Below are positions 45,170-57,268 of a stretch of DNA of 64,000 bases, in pieces. The stretch's first letter is position 1. Every line of letters starts with the position of its first letter. Below the pieces are notes generated by a model, which searched no databases, had not been told where the DNA came from, and was given only the letters and a program-made list of their open reading frames with translations. The stretch covers positions 18,748,007 to 18,812,006 of the forward strand of contig NW_020312893.1 of NCBI RefSeq assembly GCF_003265705.1. Direction: 5' to 3'. The DNA comes from Callorhinus ursinus (lineage: Eukaryota > Chordata > Mammalia > Carnivora > Otariidae). A program made the translations under genes and the position numbers.

Positions 45170-45529
45170 GTGAGTAGTCTTGGCTGTTCACAGCCCCAGC
45201 ATAACTAAAAAATGCAAACAGCAGTTCTGGAGGTGTAATCTTGATAAGGGAAATCTGTGTCTTAAGATGGCCCACTGAGCCGGCAAAGGAGTCCCAGCCC
45301 CTGCCCCGGGGCTCTTCTGGGTTCCTCTCCCTGCCCTGCTTCCCACGCACCAAAAGTACCAAGTATGCGGAAGCAGAAGTGTATAAATTACCCCCTTTGT
45401 GCTCCAGGCTCAGACCTTTGGAGATCATTCTCCTCTGAGCCCGCGGCATTAAACAAACCTCCTATCCTCCAAGATCTCGAGTGCCATTTGGTTCTTCCGC
45501 CGGGCGATCCAGTCCAGGTTCCGTAACAA
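45170..45529 (+). mobile_element. LTR family A, forward solo copy
   Basis: Contains GTGTATAAATTACCCC (TATA-like), GAGATCATTCTCCTCTGAGC, GGCATTAAACAAACCTCCTA (ATTAAA) and ends TCCAGGTTCCGTAACA. Reverse copies are at 46154-46455 and 61447 onward. The left boundary is uncertain. Confidence 0.7.
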
Positions 45530-45597
45530 TCTGAGATACCCTCCACTGGCATCTTGGGCTTTTTAGCCGGGGTGGGGGAAATGGTCCTACTGTTGTC

Positions 45598-46003
45598 TGC
45601 ATTCGTTTGCTAGAAATGCTGTAACAAATACAACACACTAAGGGGCTTAAACAACTGAAATTTATTTTCTCGCAGTCTGGGACCTAGAATTCCAAGATCA
45701 AGGTGTCAGCAGGTTTGGTTTCTCCTGAGTCCTTTTTCCTTGGTTTGCATGTGGCCATCATCCTTACTATGTCCTCATGGTCTTTCCTCTGGGTACTAAA
45801 TTGCTGTTGTGTGTGTGTGTCCAAATTTCCTCTTATAAAGACAGTAGTCAGATTAAATTAAGCCCACCCTAACGGCCTCATTTTAACTTAATCTCCTCTT
45901 CAATGGCCCCATCTCTAAATACAGTCACAGTCTGAGGTACTGGGGGCTAGAGCTTTAGCATATGGATTTGGGAATGGGGGGCACAGTTTAGCCTATAACA
46001 ACA
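45598..46003 (+). repeat. Old interspersed repeat (TTAAACAACTGAAATTTATT family)
   Basis: Same family as 7367-7765: GCTTAAACAACTGAAATTTA, CCAAGATCAAGGTGTCAGCA and GTCTGAGGTACTGGGGGCTA. Confidence 0.7.
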
Positions 46004-46081
46004 ACCCTATATATAAGCTTCTATACAGTAATAAAATATCTTCTCCATTCTCCTTCTAATTATTAATTTCTTAAAAAAAGG

Positions 46082-46567
46082 AGGGGGGTACCTGGGTGGC
46101 TCAGTTAAGCATCTGAGTTTAGCTCAGGTCATGATCTCAGGGTCCTGGGATTGTTAAGGAACCTGGATTAAGAAGAACCACCTGGATTAAGAAGAACCAA
46201 GCAGCACTCAGAGATCTTAGAGGATAGGAAGTATATTTAATGCCGGCAGGCTCAGAGGAGAATGATCTCCAAATGTCTGAGCCCAGAGCACAAACAAAGG
46301 GGTAATTTATACACTTCTACTTCCACATACTTGGCACTTTTGGCACGTGCAGGAAGCGGGGCAGGGAGAAGAACCCGGAAGATCCCCGAGGCAGGGACTG
46401 GGACTCCCTTGCTGGCTTGGTCAGACATCTTAGGACACAGATTTTTCCTCTTCAGGATGAAGCTTTGGCCTCCCGGCTCAGTGGGGAGTCTGCTTGTCCA
46501 TCTGCTACCCCTCCCCACACTCAGGCTCTCTCTTTCTCTCAAATAAATAAATAAAATCTTTAAAAAA
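46082..46567 (+). mobile_element. CAN-SINE split by an LTR fragment
   Basis: The SINE head (46082-46153, GGGTACCTGGGTGGCTCAGT to GGTCCTGGGATT) and body-tail (46456-46567, CCCGGCTCAGTGGGGAGTCT to AAATAAATAAATAAAATC) are separated by about 300 bases of reverse LTR family A. Confidence 0.85.
46154..46455 (-). mobile_element. LTR family A, reverse, nested in a SINE
   Basis: TGTTAAGGAACC start, then GGCTCAGAGGAGAATGATCT, TTTATACACTTCTACTTCC and GACATCTTAGGACACAG, the reverse of the copy at 45170-45529. A perfect 19-bp tandem duplication (46161-46179, 46180-46198) lies at its start. Confidence 0.8.
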
Positions 46568-47149
46568 ATAAAAAATAATAATAAAAAATTTAAAAAAAAT
46601 TTAAAAGGGGGGCCAGAGAAGATGATGCTAGTACTTTTCTTTAATATTCCATAAAATCATTAAGGTAGGGCTCTCCACAGCCCCCACCCCTTTGTTTAGA
46701 AGCCTAACTTTTATTTTGTTAGGCACTACCAGAGAGGAATTCTCTCCCAAAATCACCAGACAGTAGAATCTTCAGAAAGCTTGGCAGTCATTTCCACAGA
46801 TTTAGATTTGTTTGAAAATAACTGAACAATTTTGTGAAGACTTAGTTTCCTTAATAAAGAATTTTGTGTCTGTGACTTCAACTATGTATATTTCACCATA
46901 AAATTTTAGTAATCAGAAAAGTGTGTTATTCTCAATAATATTCTTAATTTAAAAAAAAATGTTTTTGTAAACTGCTCTTGTCTTATTTTTGCTTGTATCT
47001 GTGTTTTTGGCATATTAAAACTCTTGGTTTAGGTATTTTTAGTTTTTACCAAACAATTTTATTGAATCATTTTATTAGCTCTAATATTTCTTTTCCCAAT
47101 GATGACTTCAGCTTCATCTTTTAAAACGTAAGTTAAAAACATGATCTCT

Positions 47150-47310
47150 GAAATGCATCGACTAGGTTCAAGTCCCAGTTTGAGCAATTTGCCAATCTAT
47201 CTGTGCATTAGTTTCCTGTCTATAAAACTGAGATAATAGTATCAACTCCCTCATTGGATTACTCTAAGGATTAAATGTGTTAATAAGCATCACATTCTTA
47301 GGATAGCACC
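47150..47310 (+). repeat. MIR SINE
   Basis: GGTTCAAGTCCCAGTTTGAG, GTTTCCTGTCTATAAAACTG and GATTAAATGTGTTAATA follow the MIR order. Confidence 0.8.
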
Positions 47311-48336
47311 TGTTCTATGGGAAGCAGTTAGGAAATTATCCTTTTGTGGTGCTATAGCAAAATAATGACAAGTTAATCGCTTTCCTATTATTTTTCTCGG
47401 TGAAAATCAGATACATTGTTTGAAGAAAAATGGCTTTTCAACTAATTATCTTTTCTACAGCTCTGAATATATAAGTGGATGAAAGGGCATTTGTAGCAGA
47501 AGCTACTTGTTTATCCTGTGACCCTCTGCTCTGCAAATCAAGCAAGCTCTGTAAGAGTCTGGTTTTTTTGCTTGAGTGTTTGTTTGCTTTTCATTTTCAA
47601 ACTGAGTCTAATGTGTTCAGCAGATGTTTTTAAGTATAGTAGGGTTAGATCTCAGAATTTAAACTATTTATTTTTAGAGTATTTCCCTGTGCTTTCTCCC
47701 TGGTACCTCAGATCATTCCAAGACCACAGCGAAAAAGAAAACAGACTCAAAAAAAAAAAAAAAACTGTTGACATAAAAGCAGGGCAATAAGATCCTCAAT
47801 CAGAGCCAGATTTTTCTTTCCCAATGTCTCAATTAAGAATGGATACCCTATGATGACCAACCATCTTGATTTACCAAAGTCTGTCCCACTAACGGCAATG
47901 AAAATCCATTTCCCAGTAAGTCACTCTCCAGGATGCAAAAAAAATCCAGATTTTTAGAAATGAGAAGTTGGAGAAAAAGCACAAAACACATATGATGATA
48001 CAAAATATAGGAGCTGGAAACAACACTGTTGAATGTCAAAGGTATATGGCATTATCAGCCTCTTGTAGTTATTGTTTCTTTTCCAACCACTGATACAGAC
48101 AACCATGATCTGTGGATCACAAAAATGGACCATCCATTATTTCATCACTCAAACTGATGCTACTTAAACATGCAACTTAAGTGTGTCGTGGTCATAAACA
48201 TTAACAATCCATCCTTAACTTTGTGAACTAGTTACGCTCTGTATTAAGATAGTGCTACTTTAATTTTTGACATCGTGACTATTTTGATTATGTAATATAA
48301 GAGTTCGGATAATAAAAATGAAAATGGTTGCATTAT

Positions 48337-48535
48337 GGGGCACCTGGTGGCTTAGTTGTTAAGTGTCTGCCGTCGGGCTCAGGTCATGATCCCAGGGTCC
48401 TGGGATCGAGCCCCGCATCGGGCTCCCTGCTCAGCGGAAGCCTGCTTCTCCATCTCCCTTTCCCCCTGCTTGTGTTCCCTCTCTCGCTGTGTCTCTCTCT
48501 GTCAAATAAATAAATAAATAAATCTTTAAAAAAAA
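48337..48535 (+). mobile_element. CAN-SINE
   Basis: Head GGGGCACCTGGTGGCTTAGT. Target-site duplication GAAAATGGTTGCATT at 48320-48334 and 48536-48550. Confidence 0.94.
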
Positions 48536-48551
48536 GAAAATGGTTGCATTT

Positions 48552-48930
48552 TAGTCTTAGTCAGTTTGGGCTGCTATAACAAGACATCATAGACCAGGTA
48601 GCTTAGACAACAAACATTTATTTTTCATAGTTCCGGAGGCTGGAAGTCTGCAATCAGAGTGCTAGCATGGTCCAGATCTGGTGAGACCCCCTTTCCTAGT
48701 GTACAGATGATTATCTTCTTGCTGTATCTTCACATGGTGTAGAGAGAGATTTTGTGTCTCCTCCTCTCTTCATCAGGGCAGTAATCCCATCATGACAGCC
48801 CCAGCCTCATGAATTAATATAACGCTAAATATCTTCCAAAGGCCCAGCCTCTAAAAACCATCTCACCGGAGATTAGGGCCTCAACATGTGAACTTTGGGG
48901 AGATACATTCAATGCAGGGCATATACCAAG
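48552..48930 (+). repeat. Old interspersed repeat (GGGCTGCTATAACAAGACAT family)
   Basis: Third copy of the family seen at 7367 and 45598: GGGCTGCTATAACAAGACAT, GGAGGCTGGAAGTCTGCAAT, GAGATTAGGGCCTCAACATG. Confidence 0.7.
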
Positions 48931-48991
48931 GACAGCATCACCCAACCATTACAAAAATAAATAAATAAATAAAGCTAAATGCGTTATTTTA

Positions 48992-49161
48992 TTTTTAAAT
49001 TTTTTATTTATTTGAGAGAGAGAAAGAAGGGGCAGTGGGAAGGGGAAGGAGAAGCAGACTCCCCCCTAAGCAGAAGCCCATCATGAGCTCAATCCCAGGA
49101 TTCCCGGATCATGACCTGAGCCTAAGGCAGATGCTTAACCGACTGAGCCACCCAGGTGCCC
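48992..49161 (-). mobile_element. CAN-SINE
   Basis: Reverse SINE ending GACTGAGCCACCCAGGTGCC. Flanks CTAAATG(C/T)GTTATTTTA on both sides. Confidence 0.92.
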
Positions 49162-49458
49162 CTAAATGTGTTATTTTAATGATAGGTGAAAGGATACATG
49201 AAACTGGACCAGGGAATTAACCAAAAGAGCATCCAGCACAATACGCTGAAAAGAATTTGGGATTAAGCCTGGTGGAGAAAAGGATATAAAAGCCCATGAA
49301 GGCTGAATCTCTCAAAAAATAATAATAAAGAGGGTGGGAGGAAACTTTTGGAGGAAAAGGATATAATTCCTTACCTGTAGTATTGAGGCTTTCATAATGA
49401 AATATTTCTCATTTTTCAGCTTTCTCAAGATGTGCAGAAGCACTTCAATAAGATTTCT

Positions 49459-49652
49459 TTTTTTTTTTAAGATTTTATTTATTTACTTGACAGAGACACA
49501 GGGAGAGAGGGAACACAAGCAGGGGGAGCAGGAGAGGGAGAAGCAGGCTTCCCGTGGAGCAGGGACCCCAATGCATGGCTCGATCCCAGGACCCTGAGAT
49601 CATGACTCAAGCCAAAGGCAGACGCTTAATGACTGAGCCTCCCAGGTGCCCC
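49459..49652 (-). mobile_element. CAN-SINE
   Basis: Reverse SINE ending GACTGAGCCTCCCAGGTGCC. Duplication TAAGATTTCT on both sides. Confidence 0.92.
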
Positions 49653-49662
49653 TAAGATTTCT

Positions 49663-52350
49663 GACTTTACAGAAATGGAAGGAGATAGCCTCATTAGACA
49701 TGTGCCCACAAGATGATTGTCATTGCTGTGGCTAAGTCAAAAATGTGGAAATGTTGGCCTGTCATGAAATCTTATTTTCAAATCACAGGACAAAAAGAAT
49801 GTCCTTCTCTGGTTTGAAAATGCATTGAAGATGAGAATGGAGAAAGGGATAACAGTAAGACAGAAATGTATATGTGATTTCTCCAAAACCTTGATAATCT
49901 TTGAATAAACCACACAGAGCCCCCAAAAGGATAAACTGCCTAAACCCGAGTTATTCAGTGTTATAGTTACATTGCAACAAACACTCACACAGCAGAAAAA
50001 TTACTTCATTTTCGAAATAAGACTATTTCAGAACAAACATAAAAAGTCACCAGAAAAGAGCAACCAAGTAAAAGAGGTCTTAATTTCTTTACTAAAACTG
50101 TAACTTATTTGGAATCCAACATCGGTTTTACAAGTTCAAATTACCTCTCTGCTTTAAAACCATTTCCCTGAGAAAGAGAGGTTTAAGTTTGATGACATCC
50201 AGGGTGCTTGGGAGTGTTTTAAAATAATGGCTATTTAGACATGAATAGCCTGTATGAAAAATTTATACATGCAACGAAACTGGTTGTCAGCCAATCGGGC
50301 TTCAGGAAATGATCAAGGAAAATAAATTATAGGGAAGCTGATGTGTGATTTGAAAAGATAAAAGAGCTTTAAAAGGAGGGTATTCGAAACTTCTGAAATA
50401 TGGATTCTAGAAAAGTTCTTTTGCCCCAGAGATCCTTGGAACTGCATGAGAAAGACATCTTCCCACATGAGTAGAGGGAGAAAAACTAAAAAAAAACTGA
50501 ACAAAAAACCTGACTTCCTTCTCAAAAATAGCAAGAAAGAAATAAAAATCTAAAACCTGTTATGCAAATAAACTATAGGGTCGACAGAACTGAGATTACA
50601 AACTATTTAAAAAGAAATGAAAATCAAAGACTCTTCATACCACAACCACCAGAGCAGAAGAAAAGTAGTTCTCTGAGGGAAATGTTTGATTTGAAATATG
50701 CTAATCAAAGAAAGACTATAAATAATGATCTTAATGACTCACTTTATGAAATTAAAAGTAGTACAAAAAGCTAATTTTCAGGAACTTGAGTGAATTAATA
50801 ATGATCAAAGTGAAAAATAAAATAGAAAATCTCACTTAAAAGAGCAGTGAACGCTAAAAGCAAATTCTTTGAAAATAAATGTAAAAACTAACGTTCTTTC
50901 AAAACTGTAAGAATAGAGAGCCATAAAACAAGCGTTGGAATGAGAAAGGACACATAAGTTCTGCCTAAATGAGCAATGAATAATTTATGAGTGAAGAATT
51001 TATGTACTAAACTTATGTACTAGTTGGCCTGGGACCAACTGACTTGTGCCTGTTGTTCTCAAATAATTACTACTAGTGGCCATTTTAACTCAAAAGTCCT
51101 AAATTGGGTGATATATTATATATATATATAAACTATATATATAGTTTCACTAATTACAAGAGGTTATTATAGTATCAGTACAATAATTTAAAAATAAAGA
51201 GAAAGTAGACTTTTCCTAGTATAAAGTAAATGACTAAAATTGACACAAAAGTAATCAAAAGCTAGAACAAAATAAATACCATAGAAAAGTTTAGCAAGTT
51301 TATTTTACTAATAAAGGCACCTAGATATGGTTTCCTAACTGAGTTATAGTTAACCTTTAGCGAGCTGGGGACTTCCAATAATATTTCAACTATTCCCCCA
51401 ACTAGGACTTCCACTTCATTTTATGAAGTCATCTCAATGCCAAAACCCACAGATATGGCTCCAAAAATGAAAACTAATCAATATCAATTAGGAGTATAAA
51501 TAATTCTAAATGAAATGCTATCAAGCACAATCCGGTAATATATCAAAAAACAGATTTTATTCACAGAATATACAAGACGAATTCAATATCTAGACATCTT
51601 TTGATATAATTTCTTATATCAACAATATATAGTCATTGGAGTCTCCATTTATTAGAATTACAGTTTCCTTTAAAAAGTCATTTCTCAGGTTAAGATGTTG
51701 ATCTGTAATTGTACTGGGGACAAGCCAGCCTGGGCTGATGTAGAAAGCATTACCAGATAGTCACAATGTTTCACTATTTGAAATCTTGAGTCACTGAAAA
51801 AAGTCCACAAATATTTCCAGTTGGCTGATCTTCTAAAAGCAGTGGTCACTTCAGAAGATGTAGCATACTTGAAAGAAGTTCTTCCTGGAAGAAATTTTTT
51901 AAAAGATGTTCAAATTAATTGTACAGCTTCCATGTATTTGTGAGTAGCTAGAGACTTGGATAAAATACATAATTCAGAAACAAAGTGTGAAAAGAAATAT
52001 TCTCATAGTTGGTCTGAAAAGCATGTTCCATATACTCTCATGGTATTCCAAAGAAGAACACAATAGACTAAATTTGTAAGATTTTCCATCACAATACTAA
52101 GAGAGACAGCAGTTATAAAGAAGGGAGACGCTCAGATACACACAGAGAGAGAGCACCATGAGGAGAAGGAGCAAGCAGAGCAAGAGGAACAGAAGTAAAA
52201 ATAAAAGGTAGGGGGAAGGCGAACAGCTGGTTTATGACCTTTCCTCCAGCCTCAGGGAAGCCCAAGGATTTTATCTTTGGGCAAATCCTCCTTGAAATAC
52301 TAATTCAAATAATTTATAACAGTACCTCAGATGTAAGAAAATTGAGACTC
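49663..52350. other. Intergenic DNA, nothing recognised
   Basis: AT-rich, with a TA-alternating palindromic patch at 51113-51145. No coding exon could be supported; the open stretch 50562-50774 lacks family resemblance. Confidence 0.4.
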
Positions 52351-52354
52351 TGGA

Positions 52355-52905
52355 TGAGGTCACCCTGTCCTCACTGTCAAGGGTAACCTGAATAATAAGG
52401 CGCAGACACTGAGTAGGGAAAAATTAAGGGGCAGCGTAAGCAGGGAAATCGAGGAGGGGCCTGACTGGGCTCCAGAACTATTCCTGGCAGGCAGAGACGT
52501 TGAGACAGGGCAAACAAGAGATAAGGGAACAAACCAGACCACCCCACCCTGGATGTTAGGGGGTATTTTTTATGGCAGCTACCGGGAACCACAGAAAATG
52601 ACAAGACCTCAAAGCAGAAATGAACATTAAGGATGTTATTAATAGTCCTTGCTCAAATGAAGATGGCACAAGAATCTCAAGGCCATGACAAGGTTTCCTG
52701 TCAGTTCTCAATAAGAGACTGCCAGTGACAGCCCACAGGGGCAACCTACTCAGGACCCCTCTCCCTCTAGAGAGCTTTTCACTTTCCTTTCTGCTCTCAC
52801 CTTCACTTAATAAACTTTCACTTCACTTCACCCTTTTGTGTCCCTGAGATCCATTCTTTGAATCCTTGAAACAAGAACTCTGTAACCAGAGCAGAGGGCT
52901 GGTCC
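52355..52905 (+). mobile_element. Solo LTR, family B, forward
   Basis: CAACCTACTCAGGACCCCTC, then CTGCTCTCACCTTCACTTAA, TAAACTTTCACTTCACTTCA and CCCTTTTGTGTCCCTGAGAT. AATAAA is present. The best-preserved family B copy in the window; edges are approximate. Confidence 0.75.
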
Positions 52906-53114
52906 CATAGGCCCGGGATGAGCGCTGGAAGAGATTATGGGACTAACAGCATAAAAACTGAAAGTGCTGATGTCTGATGGTCGCCCTGAGCTGGTCTGAC
53001 CCAATCCCACCTCATCTGTCATGACCTTATGACCACAGGGGTTTCAGAATGTCATTCTGGGAGACCTCTGTTATGCTATTCCTGAAAATGCTGTGATTTT
53101 TCCTGGGCCTGTAT

Positions 53115-53313
53115 ATTTTTTTAAGATTTATTTATTTATTTTAGAGAGAGAGGGAGAGAGCTCATGGGGGGAGGGTCAGAGAGAGAGGGAGAGAATCTCA
53201 AGCAGACTCCACACTGAGCCCCGACGTGGGGCTCGACCTCACAATCCTGAGATCATGACATGAGCCAAGACCAAGAGTCAGACACTTAACGGACTGAACC
53301 ACCCAGGCACCTC
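53115..53313 (-). mobile_element. CAN-SINE, older subfamily
   Basis: Reverse SINE ending GGACTGAACCACCCAGGCAC. Flanks CCTGTATATTT and CCTGCGTATTT. Confidence 0.9.
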
Positions 53314-53752
53314 TGTCCTGCGTATTTACATAAAGAAAGTAAATTGGGCAGGAGGAAGCCTGTTGTGTCTCATGGGTTTCATTGTTAATGTGAACCTAAG
53401 ACCACAGCTGCTGGTCAAGCCAAATAAGGTTTGCAAAGAAATGAATAAAGGTATTGGGAAGAGAGTATTCAGTGACTAGGGGCAGACTGAGAAAAAGTAC
53501 TCACACATCTCTCCACTTCTTCCATTGTTTCATACAACATTTTGAGAAACATTCTTTCCTTTTTATGGGGCAGGTATACCTTCATTAAAATAGAAATAAA
53601 TTTTATTTATTATGTGATCTTATTTAATTTAAAAATAAGAAAACTGTATTTATTTCATTGTCCGTTTTTTAATCACAGTAAAATTTTCATGTTCGTATAC
53701 TCTCCAGATGAGTAGAACTTTGGGAAACTTCAAGTATTTGAAACCGCCATCT

Positions 53753-53804
53753 TTTATTTCCGAATGTTACCAAGTGTAAGGCAATTCTCCTTTTAAGGAG
53801 GCCT
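53753..53804 (-). CDS. Candidate gene: terminal exon and polyadenylation signal
   Basis: Acceptor TATGTCAG, then AGG CCT CCT TAA (R-P-P-stop), followed 34 bases on by AATAAA (minus strand 53758-53753). A short 3'UTR is implied. Confidence 0.38.
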
Positions 53805-56800
53805 CTGACATAAAGATAAATGTCCATCTTGAGAGATGAATTTTACTCACAAATTGCCATTGACCTTACCTCTTTTCTGGTGTGGTGGCAAGTTTTCCTT
53901 AGTATCTTCTCTGTTCTTGATTCACACACTCCACCTTGGTCCCTCTCAGAAACCAAGGATGTCTTTTCTCCCTCCTGATCCTCCAGCTTCAAATCTGACA
54001 CTTCAAAGAAAACTAGCCCTGAAAGGGAAATGACAAATGTCAGTTCCTCCTGACTCAGGGATGTCTGAGGTTAAGATCCGTGCATGTAGAAATATATACA
54101 TGAAAGAGGACTATATGTATGAGCAATTCAATTGAGAAAGGCTAAAAGCCTGAAGTGAGTCCTAAGCAAATACAAGAAAACAGTAATAAAATATCTTGTC
54201 TCTTATATCTCATCTCTATGCTTGTATCCCACCCCAGTTATCTTCGAAACCTCTCATAGAGACAGACAAACCTGATGAAGTAGCTTGAGACACATCACTC
54301 CTTCCTACCAGCTCTTTTTCTCCATTTGCTGGCATCTCCAATGGCATTTGAACATCTTCTTCCATTTCATAGTTTTGTAAAATCTTTACTAGAAATTCGT
54401 TGCCAATGATGGGTTTACCTGATCATATGGGGGGGGGGAAACTGCTGAAAACCGGAGTCTCCTAAGGAAATTATATTTCACAAAAAATATTCCTCTTGCT
54501 CAACATGCAGTAACACCCCCGCTTCATGAATTAGAGTTATGGCACCAGTGGGCACAATGGAGAGCAAAAGAGTAAAAGCAAACAAACAAACAACAGTTAG
54601 ATACCAAAGAGAGAGGCACGTCTGAGAGAGACGAGAGTGGCCTACTGTCTCATTTAGGTTTAGAGTGAAACGAAGATTTCAATTCATACAGGACTAAAAG
54701 CTCCAACAATTTAAAGATATAGTCTTCTCTTTGGCCTTGATTTTTTCCTTTCCTTAACCAGGATAGAAAAGTGTTGAAAAGTCAAGAGATAAATATTAAG
54801 GATCCTAGAGGCAACAGCTAAAGGAATAATACACACAAATTCTGATGAAAGGAACAACATTGTGAAAAGGATACCTGTATGGGAGATACCCTCTTTTTGG
54901 AGTATGTTCAAAGGAATTTCCAATGCATGATTGTGGAAAATAAAATTTAGAAGATTTTCATTTTGGTGAGATATCTGAGCACACTGGAGCAATTAGATTT
55001 CTTGGACAGGATGGATAACCAAATTTGACATTTGCAGGTGTCTTTTTGCTGAATATTGTCACCCAGAAGATAAAGTGAAACTAAGGCTGTAGTTATCTCC
55101 ACAGACTTAAATTTTATCTTACAGATTTTAGTCAGAACATTCGCAGACAATTAGGTCACTGAAGTCAAGTTGGAGAGGGTTCCAGTCTTTGGCTTTGCCC
55201 CAATGCCACTGTGATTCTGTGCCCAACACTGGGCTCATGAAAAATCCAATATAGCTGCAGTGAATTCATGCTCCATTTTTATACTAGCATAACCCTCACA
55301 AGGACATTTACAATTATATATAATTTTCTAGAGCTCACAGGTGTTGCGTGGTGAAGTAGTTCAATACTAATATTTCCTTTATGCAACATTCCCTCCGTCT
55401 AAAGCATGTCCTGGACATGGAGTCACTAGTATTTAAATTCATGTGTCCAATGTCAATATTCCCTTAGCATCCCCAGGATGCTTGCTTGCCCTAAAAGAAT
55501 TATACAACCTTAATAATAGTTTTCTACTATTCCAATTTTCCTCTAACTCCTGGGGGTAAGTGATAACTAACCTTGGATGGCCAGCGCTCCATTTCTGAAA
55601 TCACTGAAGACAGATTTCCACTAGGAGAGTTCGCTTTTTAAAGGAAAGTAAATCTAATCAGTGCAAATCCAGCCAATGCGACTCAAGTGATTAGATCAAG
55701 TTTGGATCTCAAATACCCCTGATAATCTGATGAAGCTTCAGACTTTTTAACCATGAAGATTACACTCCCAATTTCTTTTGAGTGCATAAATCTTCTAGAG
55801 GTATATTTAAGCCCTGAAGCCCATTTATGGAAGTCATGTTTAATCCCTGGATAAGCAAATTTTCCCAGAAGAGTCTAGTGTCTAAACACTATTTATCCTG
55901 CATCTTAAAAATTAGGAAGATTAGTAGTAGTGCCAAGGAAGAGTGAGTATAACTATATTGAGGGCTAACCAAAAAAGAACTCTTCTGTTCAAACTATGTT
56001 TTTCACTTGTAGAATTTCAAGTTCAGAAAGAAAATACAAATTTGCCATTGTAGTGATGGCTTTAAAATATTTGATAAATTTCTAAAAATTTATTTTTACT
56101 CTGTCAAGTGACAGAGTGACAGTGTTTTTTTTCTCAGCTCAATAGAAGTTTTTTGTTTGTTTATCTTGAACAAGATCAGCCAACAAGGATCCTACAAAGA
56201 AAGCAAGTAAAGGTAGTGTTCCCCTCCCATGCTGCTCCTAAAACTGCTGTCATGAGAGACCAATATTCTACTTTGTGCCTAAGGGCTGCTTGAAAATGAA
56301 GTTTTCCATCTTTAGGCAGAATTGAAAGACATTCCAATTTCAGTAATACTAAAAATTATTTTGGTGCTGTATTTACAAAGTAAATTAATGATCTGTGAAT
56401 TTCTTTGACTGATTTTTGTCTCTTATGGCCATTAAATATTTGCCCTATTAAAATGGAAAAAGAAAAGAAAAGAAAGAAACTTCAATTTTTCCCTGAGAAG
56501 GAAGTCACTCCTAATTAGGAAAAAAATACATCTTAAATCTCTCAATTCTTAATAAATCTGATCTTTTAGAAGCTTGTGAAGTTCATTAACTTTTTCCTAA
56601 AGAATTTACAGCAGGAAGTAAACTATAATGTGAACAAGTTTCATCTGAAAAAGCCATTGAAAACACCACTTATGTATTAATTTCTTATTCATTTACTTGG
56701 AAACTAAACGATTCAATTCTTTGTTATCAAAAACAGGATTCCTTTTAGAAGATTATCAAACAAAACTTCAGAGACTGATTTTCTTTTACAATCAATGTGT

Positions 56801-57246
56801 TTTCAGTGACTAAAACAGTTACTTTTTTAAGCAAATCATATCTCCACTGCTGCAGCATTACTGAGAGGTGAAATCAGTTTTGCCTGGGCTTTTCTCCCCA
56901 TGGTACTCAGTCGTCTTAGAGTAGAGGAACTAGAAGTCTTCTTTACTTGACTTTCAGCTTCCAAACCAAGATCAAAAGATGCCTAGATAACTTTTGGCAA
57001 GGAATAAAAGCTCACAAAACATTTAATCAATCTCTTTTCCCTAACCAGATTTTTTTTTTCTAATATGCATATCCTGGATGTCTCCCCAGCATCGACTCAC
57101 GCTGGGTTTTTTACTGGAGAGAGGAGCGGGAGGCTGGCAGGAGAAAGGGATCCAGCCCGGGGACAGGTCCACAGCACTGAGAACAGCTAACTTCATCAAG
57201 CCCCTCTTCTCCGTTGATGGTTAGGGCAGGGAGCAGCCTAAAGGAT
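53753..57246 (-). CDS. Candidate uncharacterised small gene (145 aa predicted)
   Basis: Not recognised. Minus-strand model: first exon about 57246-57101 (non-coding), then a coding join of 55592-55572, 54983-54875, 54418-54272, 54018-53870 and 53804-53793, with AATAAA at 53758-53753. Phases run 0, 1, 1, 0 and the total is 438 bases including TAA. Every intron is GT/AG. The predicted product starts MERWPSK, is rich in Glu and Lys, and has no signal peptide, membrane segment or familiar motif. A TATA-like box and a GC-rich first exon support a promoter. The model is assembled by eye; it could be an untranslated RNA or a gene I fail to name. An alternative ATG in the first exon opens a second frame that would stop within the 54983 exon. 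Confidence 0.45.
53870..54018 (-). CDS. Candidate gene: coding exon
   Basis: Acceptor CATTTCCCTTTCAG and donor GTAAGG are the best splice pair in the model. Completes Gly and reads LVFFEVSDLKLEDQEGEKTS, LVSERDQGGVCESRTEK, ILRKTCHHTRKE, with phase 0 at the end. Confidence 0.42.
54272..54418 (-). CDS. Candidate gene: coding exon
   Basis: Acceptor after a C-run (CCCCCCCCC ATATGATCAG). Completes a Gly codon and reads KPIIGNEFLVKILQNYEMEE, DVQMPLEMPANGEKELVGRS, DVSQATSS, with phase 1 at donor GTTTGT. No stop in 147 bases. Confidence 0.4.
54875..54983 (-). CDS. Candidate gene: coding exon
   Basis: Acceptor GCTCCAG (or the in-frame CTCAG nine bases on). Reads CAQISHQNENLLNFIFHNHA then LEIPLNILQKEGISHT, ending phase 1 at donor GTATCC. 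Confidence 0.4.
55572..55592 (-). CDS. Candidate gene: start-codon exon
   Basis: ATG in the context GAAATGG (G at -3, G at +4, strong Kozak) encodes MERWPSK and meets donor GTTAGT in phase 0. Upstream acceptor candidates are CTTCAG and TTTCAG, which would put a few 5'UTR bases before the ATG. Confidence 0.4.
57101..57246 (-). other. Putative first (5'UTR) exon, GC-rich
   Basis: A GC-rich block in AT-rich surroundings that ends on the minus strand in CCCAGC followed by the strong donor GTGAGT. It contains an ATG (MKLAVLSAVDL...) whose 32-codon frame is open to the donor but is out of frame with MERWPSK if joined directly, so it would be an upstream frame. The start at 57246 is inferred from the TATA spacing. 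Confidence 0.4.
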
Positions 57247-57268
57247 AGGGTTAAACCAATCAGCACAG

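Noticed and set aside
49420..49860. Exon-like stretches after TTTTTCAG and AAATCACAG
   Set aside because: Short open runs with AG acceptors, but no family match and no consistent donors or phases; a SINE also interrupts the first.
51113..51145. TA-rich palindrome
   Set aside because: Alternating TA is self-complementary by composition; no evidence of function.
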